DNA of 64,000 nucleotides from CAZPQK01 sp964588695 (GTDB taxonomy: Bacteria; Krumholzibacteriota; Krumholzibacteriia; WVZY01; JAKEHA01): positions 62,001 through 126,000 of the forward strand of contig CAZPQK010000001.1 in the NCBI GenBank assembly GCA_964588695.1, written 5' to 3'. The notes beneath the pieces are model-generated. The model saw only the letters and a list, made by a program, of their open reading frames with translations, was not told the DNA's origin and ran no database searches. Positions 57,318 to 64,000 of this stretch are shown here, in pieces; position 1 is the stretch's first letter, and each line of letters opens with the position of its first letter. Position numbers and translations under genes: made by a program.

Positions 57318-58031
57318 TTACGCGCTAGCCATGCGGTCGAGGATCGTGGCGCAGGCGGCAGCGGGATCCTCTGCGCCATAGATGGGGCGGCCGACGACGA
57401 TAAAGTCAGCGCCGTCTGCGATCGCGCGCTCGGGCGTGACGACTCGGGTTTGATCGTCGGCGGCGGCATCAGGAAGGCGAATGCCCGGCGTGACCACTCT
57501 AAAGTCGTGACCCAGCGCGGCTTTAATGGCCGGGAGTTCTCGCGCCGACGCGACTACACCTGGCAGGCCCGACTCCTGCGCAATCCGCGCCAACGCGATC
57601 ACTGCTTCTTCGCCCGCACGGTTGCTGTCAAACAGCGCGCGGAAATCATCAGTACCCAGGTGGGTCAGTACGGTCACCGCCACCGGAAGCACATCGTCTT
57701 TGCCGCTCTCAAGCGCGGCATCCATTGCACGGCGCAGCATCGCGTGCCCACCCGACGCGTGCAGTGTAAACATGTCGACATCCAACTTCATGGCAGACGT
57801 CACCGCGCCGTAAACCGTGTTAGGGATGTCGTGAAACTTGAGATCCAGAAAGAGTTTCTTACCCGCGTTCTTCACCAACTCGCACACGCGCGGGCCTTCT
57901 TTGGTGAACAGGTGCGAACCGATCTTAAACCAGGTGGCGTGGTCGTGCAGTTCGCCAATTAGCTTATCGGCTTTCTCGTAGGTGTCGACATCGACAGCGA
58001 CAATGAGTCGTTCGTGGGCAGGCGTAGTCAT
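57318..58031 (-). CDS. pyrF: Orotidine 5'-phosphate decarboxylase
   Basis: 237 residues, type 1 OMP decarboxylase: IVAVDVDTYEKA opening, catalytic DLKFHDIPNTV (Lys-x-Asp tetrad), VTVLTH and VTPGIRLPDAAADDQTRVVTP ending with FIVVGRPIY. Last step of UMP synthesis. Last gene of the pyr operon, 40 bp after pyrD. Confidence 0.95.
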   Translation of the reverse strand: MTTPAHERLIVAVDVDTYEKADKLIGELHDHATWFKIGSHLFTKEGPRVCELVKNAGKKLFLDLKFHDIPNTVYGAVTSAMKLDVDMFTLHASGGHAMLRRAMDAALESGKDDVLPVAVTVLTHLGTDDFRALFDSNRAGEEAVIALARIAQESGLPGVVASARELPAIKAALGHDFRVVTPGIRLPDAAADDQTRVVTPERAIADGADFIVVGRPIYGAEDPAAACATILDRMASA

Positions 58032-58071
58032 GTTGTGCTTTCTAGGAAAACGGCGCGAAGCGCCGGAGAGG

Positions 58072-58971
58072 CTACTTTACGACACTCGATTCGGCGCGGG
58101 CGTAGACCCACTCGGGGTTTTCTTCCAACGCGTCGGTGATTCTTTCGGCGAGACCCGGGTCGGCAAACAGCGCAGTTCCCACCTGAATGGCGGTCGCGCC
58201 CGCCAGGAAAAACTTGCGCGCGTCTTCGACACTGGTAATCCCGCCGATCCCTACGATCGGAATCGAGACCGCCTTTGAACACTCCCACACCTTCTGTAGT
58301 GCGATTGGCAGAATCGCCGGCCCGGAATAGCCCGCGCTCCCTTTGGCGAACACCGGGCGTCCGGTCTCAAGGTTAAAGTCGATTCCCACCAGCGTGTTGA
58401 TCGCCGAAATTGCATCCGCCCCTCCGGCTTCGGCGGCGCGCGCAACTTCGCCAATGTCGGTAATGTTGGGCGTAATTTTAATCCACAGCGACTTATGTGG
58501 AATTCGGTCTTTAACAATGCGGGTTATACGTTCGACAAAACTCGGGTTACGCCCGTGGTCCAGCGCTTGCTCTTCGACATTCGGACAACTCAGGTTCAGC
58601 TCCAACCCGCTATACCCGTCCATCGGTGCAAAGGCTTCCGCCAGGCGAACAAACTCGTCTTCGGTTTCGGCGGCCACACTGACAATGACGTCTGTGTCGC
58701 GACGCTCCAATAACGGCAGCTTCTCGGTAACGTAACGGTCGAGCCCGACGTTCTCCAACCCGATGCTATTTAACATGCCTTCGGGAAGTTCGTGCACGCG
58801 CGGCGGCAAGTTGCCTTTACGTGGCCGCATGGTGATAGTCTTGGTGACCACCCCGACGCGCGACAAGTCAACCAGCGGCGAATATTCCTCGCCATAACCG
58901 CAAATACCCGACGCGATAAACACCGGGTTTTTGTGGGTAATGGGTCCAATTTTTACACTGATGTTGCTCAT
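58072..58971 (-). CDS. pyrD: Dihydroorotate dehydrogenase, catalytic subunit
   Basis: 299 residues, class 1B form: KNPVFIASGICGYGEEY, NSIGLENVGLD, the active-site Cys in LNLSCPNVE (class 1 enzymes use Cys rather than Ser), TPNITDIGEVARA and GIGGITSVEDARKFFLAGA. The 1B assignment follows from the adjacent pyrK, which passes electrons to NAD. Preceded by 101 bp with no clear element. Confidence 0.95.
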   Translation of the reverse strand: MSNISVKIGPITHKNPVFIASGICGYGEEYSPLVDLSRVGVVTKTITMRPRKGNLPPRVHELPEGMLNSIGLENVGLDRYVTEKLPLLERRDTDVIVSVAAETEDEFVRLAEAFAPMDGYSGLELNLSCPNVEEQALDHGRNPSFVERITRIVKDRIPHKSLWIKITPNITDIGEVARAAEAGGADAISAINTLVGIDFNLETGRPVFAKGSAGYSGPAILPIALQKVWECSKAVSIPIVGIGGITSVEDARKFFLAGATAIQVGTALFADPGLAERITDALEENPEWVYARAESSVVK

Positions 58972-59072
58972 TGTAATCGCGCGTTAGCGCGGGGAATGCC
59001 GGACAAAAGGAATCTACATTAACAGCCGACTGGCCGCCCAGGGGCGTCCACCGTGCGTGCATGCACCCGTTC

Positions 59073-59885
59073 TTATGGCACCGGCAGTTCGTCCATTAAT
59101 AACTCGGCCGCGTTGAACACCGGTCCGTCGTGGCAAACCGTGCGATAGGGAGAATCACCCTCGTGCACCGTCGGAACCACGCACGCTCGGCACGCGCCCA
59201 ACGCGCACGCCATGCGATTCTCCAGCGACACAAAGTGCGGAATCTCTAACTCGCGAGCGAGTCGATCGGCCGCCTGCATCATCGGCGTCGGGCCGCAGGA
59301 AAACATCACGTCGGCCCCATCTCGCGCCAGTTCCGCTTTCGCCAACTCTACCACGTTCCCTTTAAACCCGTAACTACCGTCGTCGGTAGCCAGGCGAACA
59401 CCGTCGCGCTCGATGTTGATGTGATCGACAAACAAGTCTTCGCGTGTGCGACCGCCGTAGAGCAATCGATAGTTAGGGCCGCACTCACCCGGCCCACGAA
59501 AGCCGTACATATAAAGCGGCGCCAGACCGACGCCTCCACCAAGCGCAATCACTTTCTTGTCGGGAAAATGCGGAAACGCGCCGCCCAACGGTCCGTAGAA
59601 ACTAACCATGTCCCCGGAACGCAGGCGTCGCAGCAGATGCGTACCTTCGCCGAGTTCGACAATCAACAAATCCAGTGACGTCTCATCGCAGTCAAACACG
59701 CTAAATGGGCGACGCAAAAAAAAGCGCCCGCTATGAGGAACCTCTACCTGCACAAACGTGCCTGCCACCGGCTCGATTAAGTCGGCCGGGCGGTCGAGCT
59801 TCAAGAGGAAATACCGAGAGCTCAGGCGAACGTGCTCAATAACCCTAACGTGATGTTCGCGGGCGGTTGCAGGGGTAAAAACCAA
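59073..59885 (-). CDS. pyrK: Dihydroorotate dehydrogenase electron-transfer subunit
   Basis: 270 residues from the TTG at 59885, preceded by GGAG overlapping the end of the previous gene. FAD domain (FFLRRPFSVFD, RxxS motif), NAD-binding domain (VIALGGGVGLAPLY) and a C-terminal [2Fe-2S] site CALGACRACVVP plus a later Cys. PyrK links PyrD-B to NAD. The longer frame upstream overlaps the TPR lipoprotein gene and has Arg-rich, non-family sequence, so it is not used. Confidence 0.92.
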   Translation of the reverse strand: MVFTPATAREHHVRVIEHVRLSSRYFLLKLDRPADLIEPVAGTFVQVEVPHSGRFFLRRPFSVFDCDETSLDLLIVELGEGTHLLRRLRSGDMVSFYGPLGGAFPHFPDKKVIALGGGVGLAPLYMYGFRGPGECGPNYRLLYGGRTREDLFVDHINIERDGVRLATDDGSYGFKGNVVELAKAELARDGADVMFSCGPTPMMQAADRLARELEIPHFVSLENRMACALGACRACVVPTVHEGDSPYRTVCHDGPVFNAAELLMDELPVP

Positions 59886-59886
59886 A

Positions 59887-61332
59887 CTACTCTCCGTTGG
59901 TGGTGTCGGGCGGCGTCTCGACCGCCGGCGACAACGATGGCGGCAGCGGGCGACTGCCCGCCAGAAACTCTCCCGCAAAGCGAGCCTGCGGCGTCCCCGG
60001 GTAGCGCTGTTGCAACATCGAATACGTCGCTTCTGCACGAGTGTTGTCGTCCAGCACCACGCCGTAGATGTAACCTAGCGCATACGCCGCGCGCGGCGCG
60101 AACTCGCTGTCGGGAAAACTGTCGAGCACCGTTCGGTAGCCTTGAATCGCAAGCGTGGTGTTGTCGAACTGAAATAACTGCAGCTCGGCCAACGAGAACT
60201 CGCGGAGAGCGCGTGCTTCCGCCGAGTTTTCGCCTTCCGAATCCCGAAGACGAATGAGCTTGGATATGTTCACGCTGCGTTTGATCGCGTCGGAGGCATA
60301 ATCTGAACCGGCGTACTGACGGGTTACTTCCTCGAAGTGCCCCTTTGCTACTTCCAAACTGTCGCGTTGTTCCTGGTTAACGATTCCCAAACGGTAGGCC
60401 GCTTCGGCACTGAACTTCGAACGCGGAAACGTATTGGTGACTTCTGCGAAGGTTGCAAGCGCCGCGTCGATCGAATCCATAGCGGCTTGCGACTGCCCCA
60501 CCGCCAGCAAGCGTTCGGCACGCTCTTCGTTGCCCAGGTTGGGGATTACGGCGGCCTGCCCAAGATACTCAAGCGCGTCGCCGTGTCGCCCCACCTTGGC
60601 ATACGCTTCGGCTAGCCTACTCCACACTTCGAACCGACGGTCAATCGGCAACCGACGCGATGCCAGCGACTCGTAAATCGCCAGACTCTCGTCTTGTTTG
60701 CCTTGCTCCGCAAGTACGTCGGCGACTTCCATATCGGCCGCCAGTCGGTACTCGTCGCCTTCGTAGCGCTTCTCCAACTCGTCGCGCGCTCGCACCGCCG
60801 CGTCGGCGCGCTCCAACGAGATGGCCGTTCGGCTCAAATAATACAATGCTTCCGGCCGATAGTCAGACTTCTTGTACTTGTTGACCCAAGCATCGAGTCG
60901 TTCGTACGCGCGCTCCAGACGCTTGTCTTCCACCAGCGCCTTGGCTCGCAAGAACGTGGCTTCTTCTAACACTCCGCTTTTGGGATACAGCCGCTCAAGC
61001 TCGTCCACCGTTTCGACGCAGATCCGATACCGCTCTTGTTTCAGGCGGCATCGCGCCACTAACAGCAGGGCGTCGTCAACCCAACGACTGTCGGGATACA
61101 TTGCAACCATTTCGAGCGCCTTCGCCGCGGCGGCTTCGAATCCGTCGACTTGTTGACGCGTCAGTTCGCCCTCACGGCCGTAGGGCATGCGGTCGGTTTC
61201 GATGTAACGTTGTTCGGCGTTGTAGAGTTTGTTGTAGTAGGCGCAATTCACCGACCCGCCTAACACCCCCACAGCCAGGACCGCGGCTGCGGCCTTTTGC
61301 CAGGGGAGGCTAAACAATTGTCGGAAACTCAC
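59887..61332 (-). CDS. TPR lipoprotein (BamD/YbgF-like repeats) within the pyr operon
   Basis: 481 residues. Signal ending GGSVNC with a lipobox-like Cys (about residue 30; Asn before Cys is unusual), then about ten TPR-type repeats, many with the YPxS or FPxSxxAxxAxY pattern (for example TFPRSKFSAEAAYRLG, DSFPDSEFAPRAAYALGYIYG) as in BamD and YbgF/CpoB. Probably an envelope assembly or scaffold protein. It sits between pyrC and pyrK, one base before the pyrK start, an unusual place for a lipoprotein. Confidence 0.75.
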   Translation of the reverse strand: MSFRQLFSLPWQKAAAAVLAVGVLGGSVNCAYYNKLYNAEQRYIETDRMPYGREGELTRQQVDGFEAAAAKALEMVAMYPDSRWVDDALLLVARCRLKQERYRICVETVDELERLYPKSGVLEEATFLRAKALVEDKRLERAYERLDAWVNKYKKSDYRPEALYYLSRTAISLERADAAVRARDELEKRYEGDEYRLAADMEVADVLAEQGKQDESLAIYESLASRRLPIDRRFEVWSRLAEAYAKVGRHGDALEYLGQAAVIPNLGNEERAERLLAVGQSQAAMDSIDAALATFAEVTNTFPRSKFSAEAAYRLGIVNQEQRDSLEVAKGHFEEVTRQYAGSDYASDAIKRSVNISKLIRLRDSEGENSAEARALREFSLAELQLFQFDNTTLAIQGYRTVLDSFPDSEFAPRAAYALGYIYGVVLDDNTRAEATYSMLQQRYPGTPQARFAGEFLAGSRPLPPSLSPAVETPPDTTNGE

Positions 61333-61353
61333 GGCTACTCCTTTTAGCGCGAC

Positions 61354-62670
61354 TTAAACGGCAACCAATCGCGAGGTCACGTTTACCCCGTCTAAGATGG
61401 TATGTCGCACCTTGCCCTGCAAGTTCATGCCGGTAAAAGCACAGTTCTGCGACTTCGACTGAAACTCGCCCTCGGTGACCGTCCAAATGGCTTCCGGGTC
61501 AAACAGGGTAAGATCGGCGGCGAACCCCTTGCGCAGACGCCCGGCATCAAGACTAAGACAATCGGCCGCCTTATGGGTAATCAGCGCTAGTGCCTCGGCC
61601 AATGTAATGTGTCCGGGTTTGACCATGTGGGTGAGCAGGATGCCCAGCGTCGTTTCCAGCCCCAACGAACCCGGGGGCGCGACGTCAAACTCGACTTCCT
61701 TTTCGTGCTCGGCGTGCGGTGCGTGGTCGGAGGCGATACAGTCAATCGTTCCATCTTTGACCGCTTCGATAATTGCGTCGCGATCGGCCGCCGAGCGCAA
61801 CGGTGGGTTGATGCGCTTGCAGGTATCGTACTCCGCCAGGTCCGCGTCGGTAAGACAAAGATAGTGCGGCGCGGTTTCAGCCGTAACCGGAAGGCCTTTC
61901 GCTTTGGCCGTCCGAATTAACTCCATCGACCCTTTGGTCGACATGTGCGCACCATGAAAACGAGCGTTAGGCACCGACTCCAGCACCAACAAGTCGCGCG
62001 CCAGGCACACTTCTTCGCTGTGCGCGGGAATACCCTTCAATCCAAGCTTGGTGCTCCACGTTCCCTCGTGCATCACACCGTCACCGCTGGCCGACATGTC
62101 CTCGCAGTGTTCAATCAACGGTACATCGGCGTAAGCCGCGTACTCCAGCACGCGCCGCACCATTCCCGCGGTCGACACCGGCTCACCATCGTCGCTGACC
62201 GCTACCGCACCGGCATCAACCAGTTCCGCGTACTCGGTAAGCTTCTCTCCCTTGCGTCCAACCGTCGCCGCAGCAATGGGATGCACTTTGGCGAAACCAG
62301 CTATCTTGGCCTGCTTGATAATGAACTCAACCACGTTGCGCTCGTCGATTGCGGGATCGGTGTTGGGCATGCATGCAACCGTCGTGAACCCGCCTGCCGC
62401 CGCAGCTTGCGAACCGGTGGCAATGGTCTCTTTGTACTCGTAACCGGGCTCGCGAAAGTGAACGTGAATGTCGACAAAACCGGGAGACAGGTGCAAGCCT
62501 TCGCCGTCGTAAACCGGAACCGCAACGTCGGCCGTGCCCTCTTCGACACCTTCAATAACCCCGTCCTTCACCACAACGGTACCGGGAAACACCTTCTTGG
62601 TTTCCGGGTCGACGATCTTAGCGTTTTGGATAGCGAACGAAGTTTCGTTTAAATCGGCTAGCGGCTTCAT
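61354..62670 (-). CDS. pyrC: Dihydroorotase
   Basis: 438 residues, class I dihydroorotase: metal motif GFVDIHVHFREPGYEYKE, ACMPNTDPAID, GAVAVSDDGEPV, LIEHCED, AETAPHYLCLTD and SDHAPHAEHEKE. Zinc-dependent cyclisation of carbamoyl aspartate. ATGA overlap with pyrB. The carboxylated-Lys motif of some class I members appears to be replaced by the VAVSDDG form typical of bacterial enzymes. Confidence 0.95.
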   Translation of the reverse strand: MKPLADLNETSFAIQNAKIVDPETKKVFPGTVVVKDGVIEGVEEGTADVAVPVYDGEGLHLSPGFVDIHVHFREPGYEYKETIATGSQAAAAGGFTTVACMPNTDPAIDERNVVEFIIKQAKIAGFAKVHPIAAATVGRKGEKLTEYAELVDAGAVAVSDDGEPVSTAGMVRRVLEYAAYADVPLIEHCEDMSASGDGVMHEGTWSTKLGLKGIPAHSEEVCLARDLLVLESVPNARFHGAHMSTKGSMELIRTAKAKGLPVTAETAPHYLCLTDADLAEYDTCKRINPPLRSAADRDAIIEAVKDGTIDCIASDHAPHAEHEKEVEFDVAPPGSLGLETTLGILLTHMVKPGHITLAEALALITHKAADCLSLDAGRLRKGFAADLTLFDPEAIWTVTEGEFQSKSQNCAFTGMNLQGKVRHTILDGVNVTSRLVAV

Positions 62671-63662
62671 CCTTCAACCTTTTCTTTGTTGGCTTCTTTG
62701 GCCGTTGATTCTTTCTCGTCTTCATCATTGTCTGGCGCGGTGCCGCCGCTTAGCAGATACAGCACCGCCATTCGCACGGCTACACCGTTAGTAACCTGCG
62801 TTAGAATTACCGAGCGATCCCCGTCGGCGACGTCCTGCGCGATCTCAACGCCCCGGTTCATAGGACCCGGGTGCATGACGACGCAGTCGGGCCGGGCGCG
62901 CTTAAGTACCTCGTTGTTCACTCCAAACTCGCGTGCATACTCGGCCAGACTGGGAAACAAGCTCACCTGCTGACGCTCTAGCTGAATGCGCAAGATGTTT
63001 ACCGCGTCGGCATCTGCCAGGGCTCGCTCGCGATGCGTTTCTACTTTTACGCCCAGCTCTTCGATGTCCGGCGGAATCATCGTGGGCGGACCGCACACTG
63101 TTACGTCGGCGCCCAGTGTGACCAGCCCATAAATATTTGAGCGCGCCACCCGGCTGTGCTTGATATCGCCGATGATGGTCACCTTCTTGCCGTGTAACTC
63201 GCCCCATTTTTCGCGTAGCGTAAAAATATCGAGCAGCCCTTGAGTGGGATGCTCGTGAGTTCCGTCGCCCGCGTTCACCACCGCACCATTGAGAATCTTG
63301 GCCAGGAAGTGTGGCGCTCCCGAAGCGCCGTGGCGAATCACGATCATGTCGATCTTCATCGCCTCCAGGTTCTCTGCGGTATCGCGAAGGGTCTCGCCTT
63401 TCTTAACGCTACTAGTGGAACTGGAGAAGTTGACAGTGTCGGCGCTAAGCCGTTTTTGCGCGAGTTCGAAACTTACGCGGGTGCGAGTGGAGGGTTCAAA
63501 GAAGAGGTTGGCGATGGTCTTACCGCGTAGCGCGGGAACTTTCTTAACCGGGCGTTCCGAGATCTCTTTAAACGACTCCGCCGTGTCCAGAATCAGATGG
63601 ATATCCTCGGCGCTCACTCCCTCCAAACCCAGCAAATGCTTACGGTCTAGCGTCTTCTTCAT
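62667..63662 (-). CDS. pyrB: Aspartate carbamoyltransferase catalytic subunit
   Basis: 331 residues: carbamoyl-phosphate loop FFEPSTRTRVSFELA, VIRHGASGAP, NAGDGTHEHPTQGLLD and HPGPMNRGVEI. The last 25 residues are charged and Lys/Glu-rich, an extension beyond the usual 305-310 residues. Start overlaps the pyrR stop in ATGA. No regulatory subunit pyrI is seen. Confidence 0.95.
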   Translation of the reverse strand: MKKTLDRKHLLGLEGVSAEDIHLILDTAESFKEISERPVKKVPALRGKTIANLFFEPSTRTRVSFELAQKRLSADTVNFSSSTSSVKKGETLRDTAENLEAMKIDMIVIRHGASGAPHFLAKILNGAVVNAGDGTHEHPTQGLLDIFTLREKWGELHGKKVTIIGDIKHSRVARSNIYGLVTLGADVTVCGPPTMIPPDIEELGVKVETHRERALADADAVNILRIQLERQQVSLFPSLAEYAREFGVNNEVLKRARPDCVVMHPGPMNRGVEIAQDVADGDRSVILTQVTNGVAVRMAVLYLLSGGTAPDNDEDEKESTAKEANKEKVEG

Positions 63663-64000
63663 GACTCTTTCTCCACCAGAATAACTTCGTCAACCTCATC
63701 CAACTCCATCAACTTCACTTCCACCATTTCGTTTTCTCGCGTCGGAACGTTCTTGCCCACATAGTCGGCCTTGATGGGAAACTCACGGTGCCCGCGGTCG
63801 ACCAGCACCGCCAACTGAATCCGCTTGGGTCGGCCAAAGTCGATCAGTTCGTCCAGCGCTGCCCGTATGGTTCGCCCGGTATAAAGAACATCATCGACCA
63901 GGATGATTATCTTCGCGTTGATGTCTTCGTTGATCTCGGTTTTGCCAATCTGGGGATGCCGGGAAAGGGTTTGAAAATCGTCGCGATAGAGTGTGATGTC
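63659..64000 (-). CDS. pyrR: PyrR bifunctional regulator / uracil phosphoribosyltransferase (partial, cut by window end)
   Basis: The last 113 codons of a frame running in from beyond the window edge. They encode DITLYRDDFQTL, the PRPP-binding motif IIILVDDVLYTGRTIRAALDEL, and DRGHREFPIKADYVGKNVPT, all characteristic of PyrR. The protein senses UMP and attenuates pyr mRNA in known systems. Stop TGA overlaps the pyrB start. This supports a pyrR-regulated operon pyrRBC-(TPR)-KDF. Confidence 0.92.
   Translation of the reverse strand, partial: DITLYRDDFQTLSRHPQIGKTEINEDINAKIIILVDDVLYTGRTIRAALDELIDFGRPKRIQLAVLVDRGHREFPIKADYVGKNVPTRENEMVEVKLMELDEVDEVILVEKES

Noticed and set aside
1..64000. tRNA, rRNA, CRISPR arrays, insertion sequences
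   Set aside because: I looked for T-arm motifs, regularly spaced repeats and transposase motifs by eye and found none; a covariance or profile search would settle small RNAs.

Overview
The window is about 64 kb of a Gram-negative-type bacterial chromosome at moderate GC. Evidence for an outer membrane: an LptD-like LPS-assembly protein, several lipoprotein signals and beta-barrel-like secreted proteins. The best taxonomic hint is the FCB superphylum (Bacteroidetes relatives or candidate phyla such as Zixibacteria or Krumholzibacteria). A secreted 1140-residue protein ends in an NYPNPFNPTT-type FlgD-like tail. There is also a PorX-type response regulator with a PglZ domain, a six-bladed beta-propeller protein with a GRxGEGPxEF motif, and many TPR proteins. 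I cannot place it more finely. A run of exactly 100 N (27979-28078) shows this is a draft scaffold.

Layout. 0-14 kb: envelope and signalling genes (M23 peptidase, HDOD protein, TusA-like protein, nucleotidyltransferase-like protein, heterodimeric ABC exporter, HD protein, TPR proteins, a receiver-kinase with a decayed ATP site, zinc-ribbon proteins). 14.7-25.2 kb: the most unusual block. A minus-strand run of secreted proteins (Cys-rich small protein, conserved secreted protein, CHG-domain plus C25-like protein, beta-propeller) lies divergent from an ECF sigma factor and its zinc anti-sigma factor. These converge on a TPR-CHAT lipoprotein protease, which follows two transsulfuration genes (25.2-27.7 kb). 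27.9-28.3 kb: a 141-bp tandem repeat interrupted by the assembly gap. 28.3-31 kb: a multihaem metallophosphatase-like protein whose frame is broken only by a UGA at a conserved Cys (selenocysteine candidate), then HU. 31-45.4 kb: housekeeping genes (LptD, ROK kinase, FolC, AccD, purine nucleoside phosphorylase, RimI, TsaB, TsaE, PorX-like regulator and kinase, SerS) and a HemC-like protein without catalytic residues. 45.5-53.7 kb: a surface-polysaccharide operon (WecA-like, flippase, WecB, RfbB, Ugd, two GDP-sugar SDRs) preceded by a structured leader. 54-57.2 kb: a secreted protein, a densely structured non-coding stretch and an HNH endonuclease. 57.3-64 kb: the pyr operon pyrR-pyrB-pyrC-(TPR lipoprotein)-pyrK-pyrD-pyrF.

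Two signals stand out. One is the in-frame UGA in the PCGC-motif cytochrome at 29.1-30.5 kb. The other is the sigma / anti-sigma / CHAT-protease neighbourhood facing a secreted cysteine-peptidase-like operon. The structured RNA regions at 53.8-53.9 and 55.2-55.5 kb are further candidates for undescribed elements. No tRNA, rRNA, CRISPR array or insertion sequence was recognised.
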